From an uncultured Clostridia bacterium (lineage in GTDB: Bacteria; Bacillota; Clostridia; Oscillospirales; Oscillospiraceae): a stretch of DNA of 64,000 nt. The DNA is taken from NCBI GenBank assembly GCA_930990965.1, contig CAKNRQ010000005.1:1-64000 (forward strand), written 5' to 3'. A program made the position numbers and the translations under genes. The notes under the pieces were generated by a model that was given only the letters and a program-made list of their open reading frames with translations, made no database searches and was not told the DNA's origin. How positions within the stretch are numbered: the first letter of the stretch is position 1; each line of letters starts with the position of its first letter. Shown one piece after another: positions 8,977-16,787 of the stretch.

Positions 8977-9034
8977 ACTTTCCTCCAAAAAGAAGGCCTA
9001 CGGAGCGCTGCAGCGCGGCCGTCGGCCATTATTT

Positions 9035-9736
9035 TTATATAAGGCTTGCAGCCCCGGAATCCAGATATACGGCCACATTGTCGTGCAGCTGCATCAAAGA
9101 GGCAGGGACCGAGATATGAGCCCGTCCGTCCACAGCGCTGTGTACGGCATCGGCTTTTTCTTCGCCGAAGGCGACGAGTATCACGCGCCTGGCGTGTGCA
9201 AGCGTCTTTATGCCTACAGTTATGCCCTCAGAAGGCGCACTACTCCCCTCACAAGCCCACTCTTCACGCCTTGTGACGTCGGTGAGCTTAGTCATGTGAA
9301 TACCCGAATCGTAGGCCGCGAGCGGCTCGTTGAAAGCTATGTGCCCGTTCACTCCTATTGCCAGCACGGCGAGGTCTATGCCCCCCGCAGCGGCTATGAG
9401 CGCGTCGTAGCCGGCGCAGTTTTCATTGAGGTCGCCGGAGGTCTCCGGGACGGCAAATTTACCACAGCGGCACTTCTCCGGCGCAAACATCCTCTCACGC
9501 AGAATGGATGCGCGAGAGCAGCCTTCAGGCACGTCCTGGCCCAAGTACTCCTCTGTGAGGAACACCTGGCTCTCAGAGAAATCCACACCTGAAGAGGCCA
9601 GCGCATCATATACTCCCATCAGATCCGGCGCCGCCGACAGAGCCAGCGTGCAGCCGCTTTTGCCGCGCACCAGCTCCGCTATTGCGCCCGCCGCTCTCGC
9701 GCAGGCCTCTTCCTTTGTACACTTTATGACTTTCAC
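9035..9736 (-). CDS. nagB: glucosamine-6-phosphate deaminase/isomerase family protein
   Basis: NagB family enzyme interconverting glucosamine-6-P and fructose-6-P plus ammonia. I place the start at GTG 9736 (protein VKVIKCTKEEA, 233 residues), 8 bases after the dapL stop and behind GAGG; a longer reading would run far into dapL. Seen: LTEEYLG near 72, the family signature AIGVNGHIAFNEP near 118-130, and EGITVGI near 160. Its place between dapL and glmM puts it at the branch between sugar catabolism and cell-wall amino-sugar synthesis, possibly setting glucosamine-6-P supply. Confidence 0.88.
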   Translation of the reverse strand: MKVIKCTKEEACARAAGAIAELVRGKSGCTLALSAAPDLMGVYDALASSGVDFSESQVFLTEEYLGQDVPEGCSRASILRERMFAPEKCRCGKFAVPETSGDLNENCAGYDALIAAAGGIDLAVLAIGVNGHIAFNEPLAAYDSGIHMTKLTDVTRREEWACEGSSAPSEGITVGIKTLAHARRVILVAFGEEKADAVHSAVDGRAHISVPASLMQLHDNVAVYLDSGAASLI

Positions 9737-9743
9737 GGCCGCC

Positions 9744-10955
9744 TCACAGTATGGAGATGACGCGCTCCACGGCTTCGCGGGTATTGTCGGCATCGCCAAA
9801 GGCGGTCAGGCGGATAAAGCCCTCGCCGCTCGGGCCGAAGCCCGCGCCGGGCGTGGTGACGACATTGGCCTCGTGGAGCAGACGGTCAAAGAACTCCCAG
9901 CTACCCTGCCCGTTCGGGGCCTTGAACCATATATATGGCGAGTCGGTGCCGCCGTAGACCTCAAGTCCGGCTCCGGAGAGGCCCTCGCGTATGACGCGCG
10001 CATTGTTCATGTAGTATGAGATAAGTGCAGCCACCTGCTCCTTGCCCTCGGACGAGTACACCGCCTCGGCGGCGCGCTGGATGACATAGGCCGTACCGTT
10101 GAACTTGGTGGACTGGCGGCGCATCCACATGTCGTAGAGGCTCACGCCCTCGCGCACCAGGCTGCGGGGTATTACCGTCCAGCCGCAGCGCGTACCGGTG
10201 AAGCCGGCGGTCTTGGAGAAGCTGCAGAACTCTATGGCGCAGGTCTCGGCGCCGGGTATCTCGTAGATGCTCCTGGGCAGGGCGGGGTCAGATATGTAGG
10301 CACGGTAAGCCGCGTCGTAGAGTATGATGCTGCCGTGCTCGTTGGCGTAGTCAACCCAGGGCTTGAGCTGCTCTTTTGTGGCCGCCATGCCGGTGGGATT
10401 ATTCGGGAAGCAGAGGTAGATAAGGTCCGGTACACGCTCGGGCAGTTCGGGGAAGAAGCCATTCTCCGCAGTGCAGGGCATATAGACGATGTTCGTCCAC
10501 TTGTCGCCCACATACTCTCCCGCCCTGCCGCTCATGGCGTTGGCGTCTATGTACACGGGATACACGGGGTCGCAGACGGCCACGACACAGTCCTCGGAGA
10601 AGATGTCGCCTATGTTGCCGCAGTCGCTCTTGGCGCCGTCGGAGACGAAAATCTCGTCAGGGGATATCTTCGCGCCGTAGGGCAGGTAGTCGTTGGCCGC
10701 TATGGCTTCGCGCAGGAAGTCATAGCCCTCATAGGGACCATAGCCCATGAATGTGGACTTGTTGCCCATCTCGTCGGCTGCGCGCTTGAGCGCCTCCACG
10801 CAGGCCGCGGGCAGCGGGAGCGTGACGTCGCCGATGCCGAGCTTTATGAGGCGCTTATTGGGGTTTGCCTCGCTGTAGGCCGCAGTGCGGCGGGCTATCT
10901 CGGCGAAGAGATAGCTTCCGGGCAGTTTGAGATAGTTTTCGTTGAGTTTAAGCAT
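9744..10955 (-). CDS. dapL: LL-diaminopimelate aminotransferase
   Basis: 403 residues. DapL is the PLP enzyme that makes LL-diaminopimelate directly from tetrahydrodipicolinate, the short lysine/peptidoglycan route used by many anaerobic Firmicutes. N-terminal LNENYLKLPGSYLFAEI is the family hallmark; IKLGIGDVTLPLP, CFPNNPTGM and the PLP-lysine motif SFSKTAGFTGTRCGW are present. It follows dapF by 8 bases and precedes nagB by 7, consistent with one operon. Confidence 0.96.
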   Translation of the reverse strand: MLKLNENYLKLPGSYLFAEIARRTAAYSEANPNKRLIKLGIGDVTLPLPAACVEALKRAADEMGNKSTFMGYGPYEGYDFLREAIAANDYLPYGAKISPDEIFVSDGAKSDCGNIGDIFSEDCVVAVCDPVYPVYIDANAMSGRAGEYVGDKWTNIVYMPCTAENGFFPELPERVPDLIYLCFPNNPTGMAATKEQLKPWVDYANEHGSIILYDAAYRAYISDPALPRSIYEIPGAETCAIEFCSFSKTAGFTGTRCGWTVIPRSLVREGVSLYDMWMRRQSTKFNGTAYVIQRAAEAVYSSEGKEQVAALISYYMNNARVIREGLSGAGLEVYGGTDSPYIWFKAPNGQGSWEFFDRLLHEANVVTTPGAGFGPSGEGFIRLTAFGDADNTREAVERVISIL

Positions 10956-10963
10956 TGTACACC

Positions 10964-11803
10964 TCAGATAAACAGCTCACCGTCGTACACCGTGACGGCC
11001 GGCCCGGTCATGTAGATGAGGTCCTTGTCGCGGTCCCACTCTATGCGCAGTTCGCCGCCGCGCAGTATGAGCGTAGCGGAGTTTTCGCACCTGCCGTTGA
11101 CCACCGCGGCAGCCAGCGCCGCCGTGGAGCCGGTACCGCAGGCCATGGTCTCGCCGCTGCCGCGCTCCCAGACACGCATCTTGAGCGTGTTGCGGTCGAT
11201 AACCTGCACAAATTCGGTGTTAACGCGCTCCGGGAAGAGCGGGTGGTTCTCAAAAAGCGGGCCAAGGTTGGGCAGATCCAGCCACTCCACATCGTCCACA
11301 AACACAACGCAGTGCGGATTGCCCACAGAGACGGCGGTGACGTTCCACATGTTCCCGCCCACTTCTATGGGCTGGTCAATAAACGCCGTACCCGAGGCGT
11401 CGACAGGTATCTTCGCGGGTTCAAACACAGGCGTGCCCATGCACACGCGCACGCTTTCAACCACGCCGTTCTCAACATTCAGCCAGAGCGTCTTGACGCC
11501 CGCTCCGGTCTCAACGTCTATAACAGTTTTCTGGGTCATGCCATGCTCATAGACGTACTTGGCCACACAGCGGATGCCGTTGCCGCACATCTGGGCCTGC
11601 GAACCGTCAGCATTGTACATATCCATTTTGAAATCGGCCTTATCCGAGGGGCAGATGCAGATGAGCCCGTCACTGCCCGCGCCAAAGTGCCTGTCGGATG
11701 CTTTGCGGGAAAACTCGGGCCTGGCCTGCTCGGGCAGGTCCTCTTCGAAGCAGTTGACGTAAACGTAATCGTTTCCGCAACCTTGCATTTTGGTAAATTT
11801 CAC
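10964..11803 (-). CDS. dapF: diaminopimelate epimerase
   Basis: 279 residues. Converts LL- to meso-diaminopimelate, the peptidoglycan cross-linking residue and lysine precursor. The two catalytic cysteines are seen at Cys73 (MCGNGIRC) and Cys222 (ACGTG). Start is GTG at 11803 with GGGAG 9 bases upstream, giving the family N-terminus KFTKMQGCGNDY. First gene of the dapF-dapL-nagB-glmM-LbH run, with a consensus promoter 50 bases upstream. Confidence 0.96.
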   Translation of the reverse strand: MKFTKMQGCGNDYVYVNCFEEDLPEQARPEFSRKASDRHFGAGSDGLICICPSDKADFKMDMYNADGSQAQMCGNGIRCVAKYVYEHGMTQKTVIDVETGAGVKTLWLNVENGVVESVRVCMGTPVFEPAKIPVDASGTAFIDQPIEVGGNMWNVTAVSVGNPHCVVFVDDVEWLDLPNLGPLFENHPLFPERVNTEFVQVIDRNTLKMRVWERGSGETMACGTGSTAALAAAVVNGRCENSATLILRGGELRIEWDRDKDLIYMTGPAVTVYDGELFI

Positions 11804-11852
11804 TCTTAGTCACTCCCATCAGTGAACTTGCCGCCTCACGGCGTTACAATTA

Positions 11853-11881
11853 ATTATATACGACTTCACACCGTCTTGCAA
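11853..11881 (-). promoter_or_regulatory. sigma-A-type promoter of the dapF run
   Basis: Minus strand: TTGCAA at 11881-11876, 17-base spacer, TATAAT at 11858-11853. The -10 is a full match and the spacing ideal. Confidence 0.75.
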
Positions 11882-12016
11882 CACAAATTGGCCAATACTC
11901 CCCGGAATACTCAACTTTGATCTCGGACAAGTTCATACACCCGTAGCTGCGCCTTGTCCCGGCGGTTTAAAAATCAAAGGCACGCTTGAGCGTGCGCGGG
12001 CAATGGAGCGTCACAG

Positions 12017-12044
12017 AAAAGAGGCCGCCCTGGCGGGCGGCCTC
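12017..12044 (-). terminator. intrinsic terminator of the SLH gene
   Basis: Perfect arms GAGGCCGCCC/GGGCGGCCTC with a 4-base loop, followed on the minus strand by TTTT; 33 bases past the stop at 12077. Confidence 0.85.
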
Positions 12045-12076
12045 TTCGGTGCAAGAGTCAAGTATAATTTGAAATC

Positions 12077-13024
12077 CTATATTCCCAGACGGTCAAAGAA
12101 ACTCTGCATCTCTGCGTTCCTAACCGCGATAAAGCCGGGACCTCCGGGCCCATATGTCCCGGTGCGCTTATATATCACTGTTGCCCCGGCTTCCGTGCCG
12201 TAGAAAACGTCCTCACCGCCTCCGGCGTAGCCGACGTACACCACATACATAGGGTTGGAGGTCTGCTCCTCGCCCATCTGGGGTACAGAGTTGTCATTGA
12301 GCGCGGCGCGGGAGAATATGCTGGCGAACTCAGCTATTTCACCGGCATCCAGGTTGAGCTCTTCCTCCGTGATAGTGTTTTCTATGCGCACGGATTCCAC
12401 CTCGCCGCTGAGTGCCTCTGAGCCTGTGCGCTGCATCCTGTAGAGCATCGTGACTATTTGAGCGCGGGTGCAGGGCAAATCCGGACCAAATTCCAGTAGG
12501 GTCGTACCGTCGGCCACGTACCTGTTAATTGCCCAGCCCACGGCCTGGTAATAGTACGCCGTCTCAGGCACGTCAGTGAAATAGCCAGTATAACCCTCAT
12601 CTGCACCGGCGTAGCGCCACAGCATAGTGACCGCCTGCGCCCTGGTGCAAGGCCCGTCCGGGGACAGCGTGACTTCAGATGTACCGGAGATTATACCCTT
12701 CTCGTTGGCCCAGAGCATGGCGCCATAGTAATATGCGTCCTCCGGCAAATCATGGAAGGCATCCGAGGATTCGGATGGCTCAGGCGAACCGGCCATGCGC
12801 CATATGAAAGTGACTATTTGAGCGCGGGTGCAGCCGGCGTCAGGTGAGAAAATACCATCCCCTGTGCCCTCTGCCACGCCTTCCTCCACTGCCCAGCCAA
12901 CGGCATCGTTGTACCACGCAGACGCCGGGACGTCGCTAAAGCCGCCAGAATCCGCATGCGCTCCAACACAGATCGCCAACGCGGCAGCAAGCATGATTGC
13001 CGCTGTCTTTCTGAGCTTAATCAT
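12077..13024 (-). CDS. secreted S-layer-homology (SLH) domain protein
   Basis: 315 residues from the ATG at 13024 (GGAGGGG upstream). Signal peptide of about 24 residues (IKLRKTAAIMLAAALAICVGAHA). Three SLH repeats follow at about 26-82, 83-145 and 146-205, each with the F-x-D-V/L-P...Y...A...W pattern and a C-TRAQ-VT end; SLH repeats bind pyruvylated cell-wall polymers and anchor proteins to the envelope. The last 100 residues are an unrecognised domain ending NAEMQSFFDRLGI. The short size suggests a wall-bound protein whose C-terminal domain has its own binding or enzymatic task. Confidence 0.88.
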   Translation of the reverse strand: MIKLRKTAAIMLAAALAICVGAHADSGGFSDVPASAWYNDAVGWAVEEGVAEGTGDGIFSPDAGCTRAQIVTFIWRMAGSPEPSESSDAFHDLPEDAYYYGAMLWANEKGIISGTSEVTLSPDGPCTRAQAVTMLWRYAGADEGYTGYFTDVPETAYYYQAVGWAINRYVADGTTLLEFGPDLPCTRAQIVTMLYRMQRTGSEALSGEVESVRIENTITEEELNLDAGEIAEFASIFSRAALNDNSVPQMGEEQTSNPMYVVYVGYAGGGEDVFYGTEAGATVIYKRTGTYGPGGPGFIAVRNAEMQSFFDRLGI

Positions 13025-13060
13025 ATTTCCCCTCCTCGCAATGTCTCGGTAGCCATTTAA

Positions 13061-13089
13061 ATTATGAAACGGCAGCAAAGCAGAGTCAA
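13061..13089 (-). promoter_or_regulatory. promoter of the SLH gene
   Basis: Minus strand: TTGACT (13089-13084), 17-base spacer, CATAAT (13066-13061), 37 bases before the start. Confidence 0.7.
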
Positions 13090-13148
13090 GGTATACCGCG
13101 GCCACGGGCTGTTCAAAGTGCGCTCAATCGGGTGTCTCCCTCAGTTAC

Positions 13149-15833
13149 TCACTTTCTGGCAAGGGGCTTGGTCAGGCTCTTGATGGCGATATTGCCATAG
13201 CGCTTAACGACGTGCGGAGCCAGGCTCGGGACGAGCTTGTCATAGTCAAGTCCCTCGACGTCGCGCACACGTTCAAGATGTATGGCATCGAACTTGCACT
13301 TGGTCGTGCAGACGCCGCAGCCGACGCACATGTACTCATCGAGCACAACCGCACCGCAGCCCAGGCAGCGTTCGGTTTCCTTCTTCAGCTGTTCCTCTGT
13401 GAAAGTGCCGCGCAGGTCGCGGAAGGTCTTAATCGCTTCGGACGGAGCAGCCTCGGCCGCCTTCTGCCTGGCAGTAAGGTTGAGTCCGCGAACAGCGACC
13501 CTGGCCACTTCCTTATCAAGAGAGAGGTACTCCTTGACCGTGCGTCCGATAACCAGGCTTTGGCCCTCGTGCACAAAGCGGTGGATGGAAATGCTGGCCT
13601 CTTTGCCGGCAGCTATGGCGTCGATGGCAAAGCGCGCGCCGGTGACTACGTCGCCGCCTGCAAAGATGTCGCCCTCATCGGTCTGCAGGGTGACTTTGTC
13701 CACTTCCACCGTGCCCTTATTGGTGAAGCGCACTGCCGTGCCTTTCAGCATGTCGCCGAGGTCCACGCGCTGGCCTATGGCGGCCACAACGCAGCTTACG
13801 GCCAGCTCCTCGGTCTCTCCGGTGGGGCTGCTGCTGCGGCGTCCGCTCTTGTCGGGCTCGCCGAGCTGCATGAGCTGCAGTTTAATTCCGGTGACAGCTT
13901 CGTCTCCCAGCACCTCTGCCGGGGCGGCGAGGAACTTGAATTTCACGCCCTCAGCCTCCGCTTCGGCTATTTCCTCATCGGATGCGGGCATCTCATCGCG
14001 GCTGCGGCGATAGACGACAGTGACGTTCTTTGCCCCGAGGCGCAGAGCCGCACGGGCCACGTCCATGGCCGTATTGCCGCCTCCTATAACGGCGACGCTC
14101 TTGCCCACCTTGGGCTTATCTTCGGTATTGACCGCTTCGAGGAAGCTGATGCCGTCCCAGACACCGGGAATGTCCTCGCCCGGCACTCCGAGCTTCACGC
14201 TCTTCCAGGCTCCGGCAGCCAGATAGAAGGCCTCATAGCCATCGGCGCGCAGCTGAGGTATGGTGACGTCCTTGCCCACCTCGACGCCGCACCTGAACTC
14301 AACTCCGAGCTGCCTCAGAACGTCGATTTCGGCCTCCACAACGTCTTTTTCAAGCCTGAACTCGGGTATGACGCGGGTGAGCATGCCGCCCACACGGTCG
14401 CCCTTTTCAAACACCGTGACGGGATAGCCCTTGACCGCGAGATAATACGCGCAGGAGAGGCCGCTGGGCCCGCCGCCTATCACGGCTATCTTGTTAGTGA
14501 AGGGCTTGCCGGTCTGATTGAGCATCTTGGGCACATAGCGTGTCTCTGCGCTGAGTTCCTTGTCGGCAATGAATTTCTTTATGTCGTCAATGGCGATAGG
14601 CTGGTCAATGTCGCCGCGGGTGCAGGCGTCCTCGCACTTGCGGTTGCAGATGCGGCCGCAGACCGCCGGGAAGGGGTTCTCCTTTTTGATAAGCTCCAAC
14701 GCTTCCAGGTACTTGCCCTGGCTGGCAAGCTTGATATAGCCCTGTACCGGTATGTGTGCCGGGCACTCCATCTTGCATGGCGCAGTGCCGCTTTCGGCAA
14801 CCGCTGTGCGGTTAGTTCGGTAGTCAACGTTGAAGTGCTTCTCAGTCCACGGCTGGTCAAAAGGTTTGCGAGTCTCCGGTTCTGGGTTGGAGCAGAGCTT
14901 CGCGCCAAGTTTGAGCGCGCCCATCTGGCAGTTTTCAACGCACTGGCCGCAGGCCACGCACTTGTCCTTATCCACACGCGCAACATAGTTAGTGCGGAGC
15001 ATATCCGGGTCATTGAAGTACTCGCCAAGCCTCAGCGCAAGACATGAGCAGCCACAGCAGTTGCAAATAGCGGTCGGTCCGTCATAGCCCTCTGCCTCAT
15101 TTATCTCATGGACAAGGCCGTTGTCCTCGGCGCGCTTGAGTATCTCCTTGGCCTCCTCCTTGCTGACAAGGCGGTGACTTCCCTGTTTAGAGAAAAACTT
15201 GGCGTTGTCGTTTATGTACATGCACATGTCTTCCTCTAGGTGGCCGCAGCCTTCGCCCATTATGCGGCGCGTGCGGCGGCAGGAACATGGTCCTACAGAT
15301 ATGGCCCAGGCGTTGTCGATTATACGCTCTACCTCATCATAAGGCGCCGCATGAGTGTCGTTCTTTATCGCGCTGCCTACCGGCATTACACGCATGGGGC
15401 CCATGCCCACCGGGAAATTGGGAACCAAAATCTGTGTGCGATAGCGGGTGTAACGCTCGAAGCACTCGGCTATTACCGGGTATTTTTCGACCTGCTCCTT
15501 CACCGAGAGCATGCCTTCCATAATGCCCGGCACCCAGATTGGATAGTAATAGGTCTCCTCATCCCCGTCGTAGATGCAGCGGACTATGCCGCATTCGGCA
15601 AGCTTGTTCACCTGCTCCTGGGCATACTCGACGCTTACTTTCGCCTTCCTCGCTATCTCTTCTATGTGCCGTGGCCGGCGCACCTTGACATGCATACCGA
15701 TGTCGGCCATCTCGTCAGTGACCACGGGGTCAAGTATCATGTACTCCGGGTCTGTAGGAGTAACGCCCGTGTATGTCCCGCACTCAAGGCTGATTTTTGT
15801 TGCCAGCATGAGTATCTTTTTCCGAAACGCCAT
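13149..15833 (-). CDS. multidomain Fe-S/FAD NAD(P)H oxidoreductase with GltD-like core
   Basis: 894 residues from the ATG at 15833 (AAGGAAGGGAG upstream). Order: a winged-helix-like segment (about 30-80: HIEEIARKAKVSVEYAQEQVNKL), a cysteine-rich region (PCSCRRTRR, CNCCGCSC) then a ferredoxin motif CVACGQCVENC near 300; a GltD-type domain with N-terminal Fe-S ligands (CKMECPAHIPVQGY, CGRICNRKCEDAC); FAD motif VIGGGPSGLSCAYYL near 455; NAD(P) motif VIGGGNTAMDVARAA near 600; and a C-terminal CLGCGAV...CVGCGVCTTKC ferredoxin pair. The family transfers electrons between NAD(P)H and Fe-S partners, as in glutamate synthase small subunit or NfnB; the actual partner is unknown, since no glutamate synthase large subunit is nearby. 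Monocistronic and divergent from hypA. Confidence 0.85.
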   Translation of the reverse strand: MAFRKKILMLATKISLECGTYTGVTPTDPEYMILDPVVTDEMADIGMHVKVRRPRHIEEIARKAKVSVEYAQEQVNKLAECGIVRCIYDGDEETYYYPIWVPGIMEGMLSVKEQVEKYPVIAECFERYTRYRTQILVPNFPVGMGPMRVMPVGSAIKNDTHAAPYDEVERIIDNAWAISVGPCSCRRTRRIMGEGCGHLEEDMCMYINDNAKFFSKQGSHRLVSKEEAKEILKRAEDNGLVHEINEAEGYDGPTAICNCCGCSCLALRLGEYFNDPDMLRTNYVARVDKDKCVACGQCVENCQMGALKLGAKLCSNPEPETRKPFDQPWTEKHFNVDYRTNRTAVAESGTAPCKMECPAHIPVQGYIKLASQGKYLEALELIKKENPFPAVCGRICNRKCEDACTRGDIDQPIAIDDIKKFIADKELSAETRYVPKMLNQTGKPFTNKIAVIGGGPSGLSCAYYLAVKGYPVTVFEKGDRVGGMLTRVIPEFRLEKDVVEAEIDVLRQLGVEFRCGVEVGKDVTIPQLRADGYEAFYLAAGAWKSVKLGVPGEDIPGVWDGISFLEAVNTEDKPKVGKSVAVIGGGNTAMDVARAALRLGAKNVTVVYRRSRDEMPASDEEIAEAEAEGVKFKFLAAPAEVLGDEAVTGIKLQLMQLGEPDKSGRRSSSPTGETEELAVSCVVAAIGQRVDLGDMLKGTAVRFTNKGTVEVDKVTLQTDEGDIFAGGDVVTGARFAIDAIAAGKEASISIHRFVHEGQSLVIGRTVKEYLSLDKEVARVAVRGLNLTARQKAAEAAPSEAIKTFRDLRGTFTEEQLKKETERCLGCGAVVLDEYMCVGCGVCTTKCKFDAIHLERVRDVEGLDYDKLVPSLAPHVVKRYGNIAIKSLTKPLARK

Positions 15834-15884
15834 AGTCTCCCTTCCTTTCGTTAAACAAAGTGTGCTGTTTATATACACATCATT

Positions 15885-15913
15885 ATTATATTCCTCACAC
15901 GTGTGTTATTCAA
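15885..15913 (-). promoter_or_regulatory. promoter of the Fe-S/FAD oxidoreductase with palindrome in the spacer
   Basis: Minus strand: TTGAAT (15913-15908), 17-base spacer, TATAAT (15890-15885). The spacer holds the perfect palindrome CACACGTGTG at 15896-15905, a good place for a repressor to block RNA polymerase. Confidence 0.65.
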
Positions 15914-15996
15914 TTAACAGCTTCGGAGAAGTAACGCCTGACTTTTTGTATACTATTGCATATGATTGTGGTTTGACCAGTAAATTTATGGTGCTA

Positions 15997-16025
15997 TTGA
16001 CCAATTTTCAGGTCTGTGATATGAT
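15997..16025 (+). promoter_or_regulatory. promoter of hypA
   Basis: TTGACC at 15997-16002, 17-base spacer, TATGAT at 16020-16025; the ribosome site AAAGGAGGTG follows directly, so the leader is very short. Confidence 0.7.
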
Positions 16026-16046
16026 GCATTAAAAGGAGGTGGGCAC

Positions 16047-16388
16047 ATGCACGAAATAGGCGTAGTTCGTCAGATGCTCAGGACCCTTGAAGACTTTGCT
16101 GACGAAAACGGACTTGATCAAATCGTCACGGTAGTTCTGGAAATCGGGGATTTGTCTATGATAATACCCAAATATGTGGAAGATATTTACTCCGTAGTTG
16201 TCAAAGGCACACGCTTTGAAAACACCGAGCTGGTCATAGAAACCGTCGAAGGGCAAGGCATATGCCGCGAGTGCAAGCGCGCCTTCCCCATTGTAAAGAA
16301 CGAAGGATATTGTCCGCGCTGCGGCCAGCGCAATGCGGACATCATCAGCGGGCGGGATTTCGTCATCAAGGAAGTCGTAGTCCCATAG
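16047..16388 (+). CDS. hypA: HypA/HybF nickel-insertion chaperone
   Basis: 113 residues, full length. HypA binds nickel through its N-terminal Met-His-Glu (present as MHEIGVV) and hands it to NiFe-hydrogenase or, in some bacteria, urease. The structural zinc site is complete: Cys73, Cys76, Cys89 and Cys92. AAAGGAGGTG lies before the ATG. No hypB-F or hydrogenase gene is within the window, so it is a lone copy here; the neighbouring oxidoreductase is divergent and shares the intergenic control region. Confidence 0.92.
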   Translation: MHEIGVVRQMLRTLEDFADENGLDQIVTVVLEIGDLSMIIPKYVEDIYSVVVKGTRFENTELVIETVEGQGICRECKRAFPIVKNEGYCPRCGQRNADIISGRDFVIKEVVVP

Positions 16389-16457
16389 GCGCATGTTTTG
16401 TGCAATGTGTTTGTACTACAACAAAATGCGGGGCGTAAGTTGTGCTGTTTTTAGGAA

Positions 16458-16486
16458 TTGACTTTTGCGCCGCAAAGCGTTATCGT
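16458..16486 (+). promoter_or_regulatory. promoter of the aromatic-type ABC operon
   Basis: TTGACT at 16458-16463, 17-base spacer, TATCGT at 16481-16486. The spacer carries the palindrome TTTGCG-C-CGCAAA (16464-16476). Predicted transcript start near 16493, about 40 bases before the leader peptide. Confidence 0.65.
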
Positions 16487-16533
16487 ATATGCAACACAAC
16501 AAATTGGCACTGTGCCAGAAAGGAGAAGCTCGC

Positions 16534-16695
16534 ATGAAGAACCTCGTTGCCAACACGATGAACAATGTGAATGCTGTCTCCTTCTATGCTCAGGCTCGCA
16601 ATGCTTTTGCGGGCTTTTTTGGCTTTGTCTATTTTTACTTTTACTTTTTTATCCAGACAACCCAGAAAAGCCTGACAAGACCAGCGGCCTGCTGA
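16534..16695 (+). CDS. Phe/Tyr-rich leader peptide
   Basis: 53 codons from an ATG with AAAGGAG 8 bases upstream. Residues 25-39 hold 8 Phe and 3 Tyr out of 15 (F-A-G-F-F-G-F-V-Y-F-Y-F-Y-F-F); the whole peptide has 9 Phe and 4 Tyr. This resembles the pheA leader peptide of enteric bacteria, where ribosome stalling at Phe codons senses charged tRNA-Phe. The UGA stop (16693-16695) is itself the end of the 5' arm of a possible antiterminator. No role as a functional protein is suggested; a hydrophobic small membrane peptide is the alternative reading. Confidence 0.75.
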   Translation: MKNLVANTMNNVNAVSFYAQARNAFAGFFGFVYFYFYFFIQTTQKSLTRPAAC

Positions 16696-16750
16696 GCGCA
16701 TCAATTCAGCAGCAACGGCCCTCGCCTTGAACGGCGGGGGCCGTTTTTTT
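16686..16750 (+). promoter_or_regulatory. transcription attenuator: antiterminator and intrinsic terminator
   Basis: Terminator: ACGGCCCTCGCC (16715-16726) pairs with GGCGGGGGCCGT (16733-16744), 12 pairs with one G-U, then seven T. Competing fold: GGCC+TGCTGA (16686-16695) pairs with TCAGCA (16706-16711) and, past a 5-base bulge, GGCC (16717-16720). The two folds share 16717-16720 and exclude one another. A ribosome stalled in the Phe/Tyr run (codons up to 16650) leaves 16686-16720 free for antitermination; a ribosome at the UGA covers the 5' arm and lets the terminator form. Confidence 0.75.
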
Positions 16751-16787
16751 GTTGCCCAAACCCAAGCAAACGGAAAAGGAGACGAAA

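Noticed and set aside
13212..15047. 611-codon open frame opposite the Fe-S/FAD oxidoreductase
   Set aside because: Antisense shadow; the minus strand carries clear FAD, NAD and ferredoxin motifs.
16458..16750. T-box riboswitch for the aromatic importer
   Set aside because: Neither the AGAATGA-type specifier region nor the TGGNACCGCG T-box sequence is present before the terminator; the leader peptide explains the region better.
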